Positions 35,422 through 44,764 are shown, counted from the stretch's first letter. The stretch is DNA of 64,000 nt from Rhodopseudomonas palustris (GCF_013415845.1 NZ_CP058907.1:2790001-2854000); one strand, 5' to 3'. Notes: a model not told the origin generated them from the sequence alone. Made by a program: numbers and translations.

Positions 35422-36204
35422 TCAGCCGATGAATTCGAGCGGCGCGCCGTGCGACAGCGTGATGTCGAGCGTCGTCGGAGGAGCGCCTTTCAGCCCGATC
35501 GCGAACGGGCTTTCGCCGCGTGATTTGAGGTGTGCGGCGACACGCTGACCGGCCGGACCTTCGGCAGTGGGTGTGATCAGGGTGATGGCGCTACGATCCG
35601 CGGGAAGATGCGCGATGCGGACGCCCAGTCCAGGCAACGCATGGACGTCGGCAGCAGGTTCTCCAAACAGTGCCGCGTACCGACCGACACTCCGGTCGAT
35701 ATCCGTGACCGCAACAACCACCGAACCGATGCCCAGAGCGCCATTGGCGTGCTGCCGCACGGCGCCCTCGGGAACGCGCAAGTCCCGCGGCGTGACGTCG
35801 CCGCAGAAGAACGGGGTATCGCTCTGCTTCGAGCGTGCCGTCTTCCAAATCAGCCGCTCTCCATCGGGCCGCTCTCGTCCGCCGTCTTCCGGATTCTCGA
35901 AGTCCAGACCGCGAGACTGCGCCGCTGCGACGTCCGCATCGATATTGCGCGGCAGCAGCGCGTAGTCGACGAGGCCCGGGCCGGAGCGGTCGAGCACCTG
36001 CCACCAACGGAAGTCGGGTGCGGGACGGTCGAAGGCAATCAGTTCGAAATACGAACCATCGCCGAACACAACCAATGCGTTGCGCGAACCCCGTCCAGGA
36101 TGCTCGCCGCCGGCCTCCACGGTGAAGCCGAGGCGGCGATAGTCGGCAATGGCCTCGTCGAGATTGGCGACGGCGACGACGACGTGATCGATCTGAAATC
36201 CCAT
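35422..36204 (-). CDS. VOC-superfamily protein (glyoxalase-like)
   Basis: A 260-residue protein with two beta-alpha-beta-beta-beta modules. The first is FQIDHVVVAVANLDEAIADY, then FTVEAGGEHPGRGSRNALVV, as in the Glyoxalase_3 family. The second begins near IGSVVVAVTDIDRSVGRYAA. A metal-type His is in the first strand, with Glu in SYFELIAFD. VOC proteins include lyases, dioxygenases and thiol-transfer resistance enzymes; no specific one is identified. It is the first gene of a likely VOC-M20-importer operon and the last gene before the Tn7-like element. Confidence 0.82.
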   Translation of the reverse strand: MGFQIDHVVVAVANLDEAIADYRRLGFTVEAGGEHPGRGSRNALVVFGDGSYFELIAFDRPAPDFRWWQVLDRSGPGLVDYALLPRNIDADVAAAQSRGLDFENPEDGGRERPDGERLIWKTARSKQSDTPFFCGDVTPRDLRVPEGAVRQHANGALGIGSVVVAVTDIDRSVGRYAALFGEPAADVHALPGLGVRIAHLPADRSAITLITPTAEGPAGQRVAAHLKSRGESPFAIGLKGAPPTTLDITLSHGAPLEFIG

Positions 36205-36793
36205 TTCACTCCCTCTCGAGGCATGCTCGTGCGCAATAGCCGAAATCTCTGGCTAGTGGCGTCGATCGTCTGACCGCCGACAGAAGGCGTGGCCAAACGT
36301 CTGAACGAGACGACGGAGCAATATGGCGGGATTCAGGTGTGCCGCAAGGGCGAAGCGCGCGCCCCGGCGGCATCCGTGATGCCACGGGCGGTGCGGCTTC
36401 CGGCTCGAAGGGCGGCTGGTTGCTATCGCGTCAACGGAAATTTTGGAGAGCGAGGGGTAGGCGGTCGAATGCTGTCCCGAAGGATTTTTGAATCAGCTCA
36501 GGCCAACAAATGACAATCTGAACACTCGCAAGCGAGAGCGGAGCCGGAGCGGTCGCTTCACAACCGCCGTCCAGCTCCATTTCATTGAGCAAATGCGATC
36601 ACCAAAGGCTCTCTGCCTTGGCTGCATCTCACTTGGCCAAACCTGTCGGTTGTCGTGCTCAGTGTGGTGGAACATCTAAGTTGTCCAGTGTTGCATTATA
36701 AGTCTTTGAAACTTCACGCGTTTTATCGAGCGACATTCACTGAGATGACCATCAAACTACATCTAGTTTGACCGCCATTCGTTCTGTTAGGCC
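36205..36793. other. Gene-free boundary between VOC gene and Tn7-like element
   Basis: About 590 bp. The left end of the transposon should lie here, since the tniQ terminator is at 36794-36820. From about 36500 the composition turns AT-richer. The word GGCCAAA recurs at about 36291, 36634 and 36790, with GGCCAACAAA at 36503, but I could not define TnsB sites or a target duplication. Confidence 0.4.
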
Positions 36794-36820
36794 AAAAAAA
36801 AGCTCCCTGTCGGGAGCTTT
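36794..36820 (-). terminator. Intrinsic terminator of the tns operon
   Basis: On the minus strand a 9-bp perfect stem (36820-36812 with 36807-36799, AAAGCTCCC / GGGAGCTTT) and 4-base loop is followed by eight T residues (36801-36794). It starts 19 bases after the tniQ stop codon and is a textbook Rho-independent terminator. Confidence 0.88.
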
Positions 36821-36838
36821 GGGGACGCTTCTCGCAGT

Positions 36839-38677
36839 CTATGATTGCAGATCTAATCGCTTATAGAATGTGGTGTCCAAACCGATAGTTTCCTCGGCAG
36901 GGTGAATCCCTCTATCGGCCAGAATCGCCTTAAGTTTCAGGTGATGATCCAGTTTCAGCTGCCGGGCTAGATTGAATAGAGTTGTGTACTCTGCATCAAA
37001 ACGTTCAAGCTCTGAAGGAGCGATGCGGAGACTCGGACGGTTGTTGACCGGATGCAGTTTGGAGGATGCTTTGAGAAGATTGCGCTTGATGAGTTCGCGA
37101 ACAACCATAGGATGGATGTGTAGCTTCGCGCTAACCTCGGCGACAGTCATTCCGTCCAGATGCGGAAGACAGAAAGCATCAATAACGTCCTGAGGGTGGA
37201 CGATCAGGGATGCAAGTCCACGCAGATCTTCCCGATACCCGATCCAACGGAGTTTGCGGTCTAGGATGATCTGGATGATGGCGGTGGCTGAAGCACGACA
37301 GTGAAATGAAGCTCGGCTGATTGACATTGCGGCTTCAGAACCTGGACCGGCTGGAACCGCGTCCAAGAACATCCGCTCCAAAAACCTGTCCAATTCAGCT
37401 TTTGAAAAACGGTACCCCTGCACTCCTGTGCTGGCACGGTAGCGTCGGACGAAGCCCTCATGGATTAGGTTCTCCATAAGGTTTTTAGGTACATTGAGGT
37501 ATCTCTCGGCGTTCGCTTGGGTCAATCCTAAAACCTCGTTCCGGACGAGATCCTCAGCTTCGGCAGCGTCAAAAACCGCGTCGCGATCAACGCAGCCAGG
37601 GCAGGGCAACATGCCTCCGGTCGTTAGAACCTTTACAACGCGTTTGTTGCTGACCTTGAAAAGCCTCGAAAGCGTTAGGACAGAGTGGAGCTTCCGAACC
37701 TGAACAGGTTTGTGAAACAGGAAGTCGCCGGGACCATATGGGAACCTGGTAACGATGTGGTCAGCAACAACTTTGACTAAGGGCAAAAAGGCGGTCTCCT
37801 TCGAATACGCAGATAAGCGCGCATGGAGTCGCCCGTAGATCGTCGAGGGTCCCAGGGTGCGATCGCGCTGGAAAGTTTTTGAGCGTGAGAACTCTTTCTG
37901 AACACGATCCAAAAATGCGCCCAGCCCATGAGCGCCGCCCCTGAAAATCTCAAAGCCGGCGTTTCCGGCGGCATAGAAGTCAGCGTCGCTCAGGTCTCTG
38001 GGAGGGCTTCCGTTGCCGAACAGCGAGAAGGTGCCGAACAGCTGTGCTGCCTGTTCTGCGGCGAAGAAGTCGAGGTTGTCGAGCCAACAATTGGTCTGCC
38101 TGCCCTTCAACCTATCTAGAAGATAGGCCTCAAAATGGGACGGCGAGCGACGCGTGGCTCCATCAATAAGCTCGTGTAGCTTCGGTTCTAGCGAAGCGAC
38201 CGACCAATTCTGTCGATCCCATTGGGAAAGTCGCTCGGCCGCAGTGACAAGCGCCAAGTTGTGCTTTTCACAGGTCCCGATCGATTTCAGCGCCCATTGA
38301 ACGCGACGGTACATCGCAGTGGCGGGAGGCAAATCAGACCGCTCGATGTCTTGCCTTAAGCACTCCGGGCACACGACGATGCGAGCACAACGGAGGGAGT
38401 GAATGTCCAACATCTGGCCTTTTAGCAGATATCTCGCGCCCTCTTTAATAAGTCCGTTTTCGGCCAGTTCGGACAAAGAGATCCCGCTAACGTCGGCAAG
38501 ACGAGCGGTTGCATTTGGGCAACCGCTCAACAGACGCTCAAAGTTAAATCCCATGTCTAGCGAGAATGCTCGCACGTCCACGAAGTTGCGGGCAGCGAGA
38601 CGAATTGCATATTGGGCCGGTGGCTCATCCGGCATGATTGGTAGTCGAAGTGCAAGAGGAGAAAACATTCTCTTCAA
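36839..38677 (-). CDS. tniQ: TniQ/TnsD-like transposition targeting protein
   Basis: About 612 residues. The N-terminal TniQ domain is shown by ALRLPIMPDEPPAQYAIRLA and the zinc-binding pattern with Cys103-Cys106 (VVCPECLRQ) and Cys136/His139 (GTCEKHN), preceded by RRVQWALKSIG. It is longer than TniQ of CRISPR-linked elements (about 400) and closer in size to TnsD, with a C-terminal half holding probable helix-turn-helix parts (MTVAEVSAKLHIHPMVVREL). TniQ proteins link the target DNA to the TnsC filament. The start may be TTG 38677 or ATG 38668. It is the last gene of the operon, with its own terminator. Confidence 0.85.
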   Translation of the reverse strand: MKRMFSPLALRLPIMPDEPPAQYAIRLAARNFVDVRAFSLDMGFNFERLLSGCPNATARLADVSGISLSELAENGLIKEGARYLLKGQMLDIHSLRCARIVVCPECLRQDIERSDLPPATAMYRRVQWALKSIGTCEKHNLALVTAAERLSQWDRQNWSVASLEPKLHELIDGATRRSPSHFEAYLLDRLKGRQTNCWLDNLDFFAAEQAAQLFGTFSLFGNGSPPRDLSDADFYAAGNAGFEIFRGGAHGLGAFLDRVQKEFSRSKTFQRDRTLGPSTIYGRLHARLSAYSKETAFLPLVKVVADHIVTRFPYGPGDFLFHKPVQVRKLHSVLTLSRLFKVSNKRVVKVLTTGGMLPCPGCVDRDAVFDAAEAEDLVRNEVLGLTQANAERYLNVPKNLMENLIHEGFVRRYRASTGVQGYRFSKAELDRFLERMFLDAVPAGPGSEAAMSISRASFHCRASATAIIQIILDRKLRWIGYREDLRGLASLIVHPQDVIDAFCLPHLDGMTVAEVSAKLHIHPMVVRELIKRNLLKASSKLHPVNNRPSLRIAPSELERFDAEYTTLFNLARQLKLDHHLKLKAILADRGIHPAEETIGLDTTFYKRLDLQS

Positions 38678-38779
38678 TTCCGTTTCGCGGTCTTGTAATA
38701 CGTCTCGTGCATGACGAAGAAATCATTTAACGACGCGCACGACGAGCAGTGGCCACGACGATATACAAGATATCAATCG

Positions 38780-39877
38780 TTAGTTCGTTTGCTTGCGCGC
38801 ACGGCTATTCGGCTTCGCCAATTTCATCGTCTCTGGCGGTACGTCAATTTCTCTCTCTACAAAGATCTTCGAGCAATCGATCTCATGCCAAAGAGGGGCC
38901 GTGAACGGATTTCGGTCGGCGGCAACTCCACTTTTGTGCGCATAAATAGCCGCAAAGTCGTCCGTTACAAGTTGATTACAGCCGCCCCGTAGCGCATGCT
39001 CGATAGCCAGATGCGTCAGGACAATCGAGTATCCATAGGCATTCAATGCTGCATGAGCGAGTCGCGCGATGAAGTCAGCTTTGACATCCTCGCGGTCTCC
39101 CAGCATTGCCCTTAGATTTGCTGCCTTGGCGTAGGACTCGACCATATGAACGAGATCGCCGTGGTTCTCGTGATTGATCTCCTCAAACGGAACGATAGTA
39201 AAGCGCCGGAGCAATTGCGTGTCGAATTGGAGAAACGGCTTTAGGGTTTCGACGCCCGAGAGAATGATCGTGATGCGGTGGTTGTCGATGGCAATTTTGA
39301 GCGTGTCTGCCATCTGCTGAAGCTCCTTGTCAGGCATGTTATGAACGACATGCTGCATCTCGTCGAAATGCACGATGAACTTACGCATTTGATGCAATCG
39401 TTCGAAGGCCATCTCCCACAAGCGGTGGGCAGGGAGGTCGCGTTGGACCGCGTAGCCGGTCGCACGAAGCAGCGCGCGAGCAAGCTGCATGGAGGTGCAG
39501 GGGCTTGGCACTGTGATGCTAATCAAGGGGGATCGGGACGTCGGTTCAGCGTATCCTCGCAAAACGGAGTGCTTCTCAAAATATCGCTGAAGCGAACGGG
39601 ATTTTCCGCCTCCCGTGCGACCGATCAGTGCCAAACCACCGCCGCTCTTTCCGCGATTCTCGAACGACGGCGGAAGTGTTTCGTCCCTGCGTTTGACGGC
39701 TTCGCGAATGAGCAAGCGAAGGGCCTCGGCCAGCTTGGCATCCCGCTTGGTCGGAAGAAATTTGGCGCGGATGGTCTCCATGATCCTGAAATCCGTTGAG
39801 CTGGATGCTTCTTCATGGAGGAGTGCGACAGGATCAGCGGCGAGTTCTGCGCGATCGGTCATGTTGTCGTGAGGCAT
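38780..39877 (-). CDS. tnsC: TnsC/TniB-like AAA+ ATPase
   Basis: About 365 residues. ATG 39877 has the Shine-Dalgarno GGAGC; the open frame extending to 40087 overlaps tnsB and is not used. Walker A is GRTGGGKS (86-93), Walker B is FIVHFDEMQHV (about 167), and the sensor region reads ITIILSGVETL. QLLRRFTIVPFEEI is typical of TniB/TnsC. The protein polymerises on DNA with ATP and passes the target signal from TniQ to the TnsAB transposase. It sits between tnsB and tniQ. Confidence 0.9.
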   Translation of the reverse strand: MPHDNMTDRAELAADPVALLHEEASSSTDFRIMETIRAKFLPTKRDAKLAEALRLLIREAVKRRDETLPPSFENRGKSGGGLALIGRTGGGKSRSLQRYFEKHSVLRGYAEPTSRSPLISITVPSPCTSMQLARALLRATGYAVQRDLPAHRLWEMAFERLHQMRKFIVHFDEMQHVVHNMPDKELQQMADTLKIAIDNHRITIILSGVETLKPFLQFDTQLLRRFTIVPFEEINHENHGDLVHMVESYAKAANLRAMLGDREDVKADFIARLAHAALNAYGYSIVLTHLAIEHALRGGCNQLVTDDFAAIYAHKSGVAADRNPFTAPLWHEIDCSKIFVEREIDVPPETMKLAKPNSRARKQTN

Positions 39878-39938
39878 GATAGTTGCTCCGGTTTGTGGAA
39901 AGGCGTAGCGCGACCTGCGATCGCTGTTGTTGGGGCAA

Positions 39939-42023
39939 TCAGTCCTCGAGCTCGGGGCGGTAAGCGGTGCCCGGACTGTCACTGGGAATCGGAGTGGCCT
40001 TCGGTTGGGCGACCGCCCCCGGGAAACCGGTGCCCAAGATGTCGTCCGGGTGCTTGTCTTCGGCAACGTCATCGCTGACGATGTCAAAGCCGAGCGTTAG
40101 GCCGTTCTCCTCCCAGTCCAGTTCCTTCGCAGTCGGACGGGTGCCAGAGATGGCGGTACGACAGACAGCGTCTTCGGCGATTGCAGAGATCGCCCGGATC
40201 GCGTCATGGACGATGTGTTCGTAGACTCGGGCACCAGCAGCGTGACGGCGACGGAGGTCCGCAACAGCGTCCTTCCAAGTATTGAAATCGACGCCCCGAA
40301 GAGATTTGCGGACGGCCGGAACGACGTTCCAGCGGCCATCGAACCAGGCGGAGATGTGGCCGATGTCGGAGGTGTCGAAGCGTACGTCGAGATCGGTGTC
40401 CCCGACCTGGCGGCGCCACTCTTGCATCTCCTCGGATTGGTAGTAATTGCCGCCGACGCGAACGCCGCGCGTGTCGAGATTGCGCTTCAAAGGTACGCCA
40501 AAAATGTCACGACGTTCGTGGATATTGGGGCAGGGGGCGGTTCCGTAGAGGGCCGTCAGACGGACCCACGCATTATAGGGCGTCTCACCGCCGAGACCTT
40601 CGTGCGGCGTGTGGTGATAGATATCGACAATAAAGCGCGTGAAGATCATCGGAAGCTGTTTGCTGAGGATCGAGATGCGTTCGTCCGCTTGGTAATCACC
40701 CTTCTCAATGATATTGCTGAAGGATCGCCCAGTGAAGTAGGGCATCAACATCGTGTGAAACGTGCCCAGCGATCGCTCGATATGCCCGCGCATGTGCGAT
40801 AGTCCGGCGGGAGCGTTTTCGTAAACAGAGCCGAGACAGGCGATCGTTCCGCGGAATCCCGAATCGATGAAGGGAGCACCAGCATCTGGCGAGTAGCCAG
40901 AGCCAGGGCCGCGTTGGATCCAGTCGGATTTGCACCCTGCGGATTTAGCGATTGCACTTTTGTCGGAAACGCTCATCGCCAGCGCGGCGATGGCATTCTG
41001 CGCATCGTCGAGTTTGGAGATGCGAAATCCAAGGACGCATCTCGTCGCAACGTCGAACACCACACAGAATTTGAGCCGCTCCTTCTTGAGATGTTTGCGG
41101 TCTTCGGCCGTCAGTTGCTGATCGAGACCAAGGTCGTTCATGATCGTGTGCAACTGAATCGTCCATGTGTCGATTTGGACGTGCTGAAGCGGGCGGGTCA
41201 CGTCAAGGCCATTGCCGACGACGGCAAAGCGTGCGCGAGCGCTCGAGATACCGTGACGACTTGCATGAACCTCGAACTGGTTCAGCTTCTGAATTCTACG
41301 CCGAAGCGTTGCTCTCGCGGGGGGCGTAAGTCGCGGTAGTCCGTCGGCATCACGCTGCAGGTTGACCGCGGCGAGCTCCGAAAGCAGCCTTCCGTGAAGC
41401 AAGCTGATAGTCGGTCGCGATTCATGACAGTATGCGATGGCGTACTTAGTCAGTAGAGTGTGGATTTCTGGATCGATGTTCGAGATGGGATTGCCGCTGT
41501 GACGATGCCGAGTGCGCAGTGCAATGACGTTGCGCTGGCCATCCTCGTAGTGTTTCAGCCAACGGCGCAAGGTCCGAGGCGAAGGCGGCCGCTTGTCCTT
41601 GATCCAGACGTCGCAACGCGTTCCATCGGTGAGACGACGAACCTCGATATCGATGATTGCCTTTTTGATCTGCGGATCGGTGCGGGTCACCGTCTTGTCA
41701 GCGGCCTCCATCGCGAGGAATTGCGATACGTAGTATTCACGGCGCAGCAAAAGGTTTTGCTCCTCAGTTTTTAGGTCGGACAGGCTGTCCACGCCTGCCA
41801 TAAGGCGAGCGCGGGCACGGGATTCTTCGAACCAATTGCGGTCGATGCGCATCTCGCCGGAATCGATCAATTTGACGATCTCTTCGTGCGTGAAGGGTTC
41901 GTGCAGCTCAACGCTGTGGCCCGTACGGGCGAGGACGTATCCGACGGCATCACTGGATACGACACGACGTTCAGAGTTCTTCAGAATGATACGATCGTTT
42001 TTGCCGATATTGATCTTGGTCAT
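39939..42023 (-). CDS. tnsB: TnsB/TniA-like DDE transposase
   Basis: A 694-residue integrase-core transposase. Candidate catalytic acids are Asp in HVQIDTWTIQ, Asp in PFIDSGFRG and Glu in GHIERSLGTF. The spacing from the DSG Asp to the Glu is about 28 residues, shorter than the usual D-35-E. The N-terminal half contains helix-turn-helix DNA-binding parts and the C-terminus a beta-barrel-like region with HTPHEGLGGETPYNAWV. TnsB binds the transposon ends, cuts the 3' strands and joins them to the target. No clear ribosome site precedes ATG 42023; it lies 109 bp after tnsA. Confidence 0.9.
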   Translation of the reverse strand: MTKINIGKNDRIILKNSERRVVSSDAVGYVLARTGHSVELHEPFTHEEIVKLIDSGEMRIDRNWFEESRARARLMAGVDSLSDLKTEEQNLLLRREYYVSQFLAMEAADKTVTRTDPQIKKAIIDIEVRRLTDGTRCDVWIKDKRPPSPRTLRRWLKHYEDGQRNVIALRTRHRHSGNPISNIDPEIHTLLTKYAIAYCHESRPTISLLHGRLLSELAAVNLQRDADGLPRLTPPARATLRRRIQKLNQFEVHASRHGISSARARFAVVGNGLDVTRPLQHVQIDTWTIQLHTIMNDLGLDQQLTAEDRKHLKKERLKFCVVFDVATRCVLGFRISKLDDAQNAIAALAMSVSDKSAIAKSAGCKSDWIQRGPGSGYSPDAGAPFIDSGFRGTIACLGSVYENAPAGLSHMRGHIERSLGTFHTMLMPYFTGRSFSNIIEKGDYQADERISILSKQLPMIFTRFIVDIYHHTPHEGLGGETPYNAWVRLTALYGTAPCPNIHERRDIFGVPLKRNLDTRGVRVGGNYYQSEEMQEWRRQVGDTDLDVRFDTSDIGHISAWFDGRWNVVPAVRKSLRGVDFNTWKDAVADLRRRHAAGARVYEHIVHDAIRAISAIAEDAVCRTAISGTRPTAKELDWEENGLTLGFDIVSDDVAEDKHPDDILGTGFPGAVAQPKATPIPSDSPGTAYRPELED

Positions 42024-42132
42024 GACGGTCTCGAACTGCGGGCATGTGGAAGCGATGCGTCGGGTCGCAACTGCCGACGCTCATCGGGTGTGAATGCTCG
42101 CTGTGAAGGCGAGCGTCAGGGGGGATGCGTGG

Positions 42133-42849
42133 CTACGTAACGAAGACGGGACGAATGAACGAGTCGTAGGTGATACGCTCTCTCGGATTTACCGGCTCGA
42201 ATACGCGATGAACGATGAGGCGAACGATGGAACGGAAGCCCATCGCACCGAGGCCGCTTGCAGCCACGAGATCGGCAATACGCATTGAAGTAGTGATTTG
42301 GTTGGCAAAAGCGGCCATTGCCTCATCGTGTTCCTGTACGGGGAAACGAAGGAAGTCGTATGCTTGCGTGGCGTTGTAGCGCGCTGCGTAGGAGAAATCA
42401 GCATCGGTTACCAAATGTACGGTAGCAGTTCGCGGCGGAATCTGCGCCGCGATGAGGCGAAGGGTCGCTTTGATCCCGGAGCGTTCAACACGCTTGGCGG
42501 GCTTGACGGCGACGTACATGCGGCTGCCATCGTGGTTGATCACAAGGAAATCGAAAGTGTGGTGGCGGAGAGTGTTACCGTCGCGATAAGCTACGGCGGG
42601 CGGCTGGTCTTCAACCGTGGCCGTCTTCGTACGTAGCGTGAGCATAAAGAACACCATGAGCTCAAGATGGCTCTCGAACACGATTACACGGTTCTGGAAG
42701 ACGGCGAAGCCGCGACAGGAGCCGCGAGACTTCAGGGCGATCTTACGCGTGGAGCGTGATTGCTCGGGCGGGATAGAGTAGTTCACGACGACCTCCGGAC
42801 GCATCTCAAGCGTTCCGGGAATGATTACCCGGCAGCCTTGAGCGAACAT
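42133..42849 (-). CDS. tnsA: TnsA-like endonuclease
   Basis: A 238-residue protein with the TnsA restriction-endonuclease fold. The active-site pattern is Glu in FESHLELMVFF, Asp in HHTFDFLVINHDG and Lys in MYVAVKPAKRV, matching E-D-K of Tn7 TnsA, with the QPPAVAYRDG segment between. A strong Shine-Dalgarno (GGGAGGAAA) precedes ATG 42849. TnsA cuts the 5' strands, so the element should move by cut-and-paste rather than replication. It is the first gene of the operon and marks the right-end side of the transposon. Confidence 0.9.
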   Translation of the reverse strand: MFAQGCRVIIPGTLEMRPEVVVNYSIPPEQSRSTRKIALKSRGSCRGFAVFQNRVIVFESHLELMVFFMLTLRTKTATVEDQPPAVAYRDGNTLRHHTFDFLVINHDGSRMYVAVKPAKRVERSGIKATLRLIAAQIPPRTATVHLVTDADFSYAARYNATQAYDFLRFPVQEHDEAMAAFANQITTSMRIADLVAASGLGAMGFRSIVRLIVHRVFEPVNPRERITYDSFIRPVFVT

Positions 42850-44036
42850 TTTCCTCCCAATCGATGTATCGAGAGGACCGTGAGCCGCGGAGTTGGCCGC
42901 GGCGTCAGCGGGCTATGTGGTCGTTGTGGAAGTTAGGATGATTGTACACAGCAGTTCTCCTCGACCGAGCGCTTGGACGCCCGACGTTTAACACCAGGAC
43001 CGGAAGTCCTGGATGCCTACCGAAATCACTGCGCTGTAGCGCCGAGCAATCAGTGTGCTATGTTGGAGAATGCAGCAGAGATTAGATGAGTGCTGGCGAA
43101 GAGGGCGCGAGCGATAATCTTCATGCGGACCTCCTCTGTTTGTGGATCTAGAATGATCCAGATGCACTCTATGCTCGCCTCGGCGAACACGGCCAAACAA
43201 GTCGTTGTTTGGTGGCCGGTTAACTACCTGAGGGAACCCGACTTGAAAAGATCTTCCCGAAATCGGTTATTTGGAATGGTTAACGGTCAGTCGCATATAT
43301 GCGTTCAATTTGGCTGATGCGTTCGTTCCTTGATCAAAGGGTGAATCTTCTAACATCGCTCCTCAGACGCGAAAGGGCCGTCTTCTTCCATTGCGATGTG
43401 AGATCGCGACATTGTTCGCGGATCCGACCGATGCCCAATGCGAGCGTTGATGGAGGGCAGGATCGTCGGACCATCATTCGACCCTGAAGCTCAGATGGCG
43501 AAGTATGTGTAGACGTCTGCTTTTCGAAGGTTAGAGATCGTCAGATAAGTTGAGGAATGCTTGTCGGATCATTGTGCAGGACCGAAGGCCTGCTCCATCT
43601 TAACAACAGAACCCGTCCGAGGGCTCGAAGTAGGCGAGCACGAGCCAGGAGTTCCGTCGCACGTTCCTTGCTGCGTGTAGTTCTCCGCAAGCGTCTTCCA
43701 GTGTTTTCGCGATAAAGCTGGGGTCGCGGAAGCACGGGGTTTCTCTATAAGGTGTGGCACTATTCAGATTGGACACTGTGGGTACGGACGGCCAACGAGC
43801 CCAACGTGCGGCCGCAACGGACGTGGGTGGCTTAGCGCGTCGGCGAGCACCACGGTTTTATGGGATGCGTTGTGACATTGATTTGGATGAAGCGCGATCT
43901 TATGAGTGCGAAGGAGACGACTTCATGCACGGGGATCGGAGGCTCGGTGGACGCTTAAGCGCAATATGCTTAGGGGACGACTGATGGCGCGGTTATTCTG
44001 TGAAATGTGAATCATGGGGGGGGGGCAATAATGCGA
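42850..44036. other. Gene-poor stretch right of the Tn7-like element
   Basis: About 1.2 kb containing the presumed right end of the transposon. Hairpins occur at 42993-43011 (CCAGGAC/GTCCTGG) and 43193-43215 (around CCAAACAA/TTGTTTGG). Open frames have poor coding character except the small one at 43600-43776. The sequence up to the GntR gene looks like decayed DNA. Confidence 0.45.
43600..43776 (-). CDS. Possible 58-residue small protein or gene remnant
   Basis: A GTG-initiated frame of 58 codons beginning VSNLNSATPYRETPCFRDPS and ending RNSWLVLAYFEPSDGFCC. The codon choice and amphipathic segment (FIAKTLEDACGELHAARN) look protein-like, unlike overlapping frames. I see no Shine-Dalgarno. 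It may be the tail of a truncated gene at the transposon edge or a short cysteine-containing protein. No family is recognised. Confidence 0.3.
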   Translation of the reverse strand: MSNLNSATPYRETPCFRDPSFIAKTLEDACGELHAARNVRRNSWLVLAYFEPSDGFCC

Positions 44037-44744
44037 TCAGTCCGAAAATCGTTCCAGGAGTGCGGCGCCTCCGATCAGTATGTCCTGGCTCATCGCGTAG
44101 CGGGCTGCCTTTGCATCGCGACCCTTGATTGCTTCGATGATGGCGATATGGCCGTGCTCGCGGCCATGGAACGGTCGGCTCGTGCCGTCGTACAACGCCG
44201 ATAGGATAGGGCCGAACTGCATCCATAAGTTTTCGACTAGTCGAAACAGGGCGGGCGCTTGCGCCAGGCGGCAGACTGCGAAGTGGAAGTTCTCGTTTTC
44301 GACCAGCGCCCTCGCATAGTCGCGTGCCAATTCTGTCTCGATGTAGCGGGCGTGGATCTCTTCAAGACGCGCAAAATCGGCTTCCGTCGCATGCTCGGCC
44401 GCGCGGGCGGCACCTTCGCCTTCGAGCAGGCGTCGCAGATCGCGAATTTCAATGCAGCGCGCGCGCGTCAGCCGCGGTACGATCACCGTCCCGCGCTCGT
44501 CGATCGTCAGCGCGTGTTCGGACGCGAGACGCAGAAGCGACTCGCGAACCGGTGTCACGCTGATGCCGAGCTCATCCGCGACTTGCCGTGCAACAAGCTT
44601 CTGCCCCGGCTTCAGACGGCTCCGCATCAAAGAATCTCGGATCGCCGCATAAGCCTGCTGGCTCACGCTCTCCTTCGAGATCGGTCGTCCGAAGGGGTGG
44701 GACTGAAGGTCATCTTCCGACGGCCTGCGAATGGTTATTGACAT
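44037..44744 (-). CDS. GntR-family (FadR subgroup) transcriptional regulator
   Basis: About 235 residues. The N-terminal winged helix reads SVSQQAYAAIRDSLMRSRLK and VARQVADELGISVTPVRESL, the GntR signature, and the C-terminal all-helical FCD domain has FHFAVCRLAQAPALFRLVEN and a metal-type HGHIAIIEAI. ATG 44744 is preferred over the longer frame from 44810, which would cover the operator. It is divergent from a sugar-type ABC operon, which it probably represses through the palindrome in the shared promoter. The effector is likely the imported compound or a derivative. Confidence 0.9.
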   Translation of the reverse strand: MSITIRRPSEDDLQSHPFGRPISKESVSQQAYAAIRDSLMRSRLKPGQKLVARQVADELGISVTPVRESLLRLASEHALTIDERGTVIVPRLTRARCIEIRDLRRLLEGEGAARAAEHATEADFARLEEIHARYIETELARDYARALVENENFHFAVCRLAQAPALFRLVENLWMQFGPILSALYDGTSRPFHGREHGHIAIIEAIKGRDAKAARYAMSQDILIGGAALLERFSD

Positions 44745-44764
44745 GCCAGGAACCTTATGATGTT

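Larger units (their letters stand above)
36794..42849 (-). mobile_element. Tn7-like transposon core (TnsA, TnsB, TnsC, TniQ)
   Basis: Four genes in the canonical order tnsA-tnsB-tnsC-tniQ on one strand, ending in a terminator, define the core. The left boundary should lie between 36205 and 36794 and the right boundary between 42850 and about 43330. Almost no room is left for cargo between tniQ and the left flank, so the element is either minimal or an internal remnant. No TnsD/TnsE pair or CRISPR genes are linked; the long TniQ may choose the target. Confidence 0.8.

Noticed and set aside
36205..36793. Recurring GGCCAAA words as TnsB binding sites, with one at 43190
   Set aside because: Only seven bases are shared, spacing is irregular and the right-hand copy is not inverted, so transposon ends cannot be called from it.
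36794..42849. CRISPR-associated transposon
   Set aside because: No Cas gene, no repeat array and no short TniQ are present; the element has only tnsA, tnsB, tnsC and a long tniQ.
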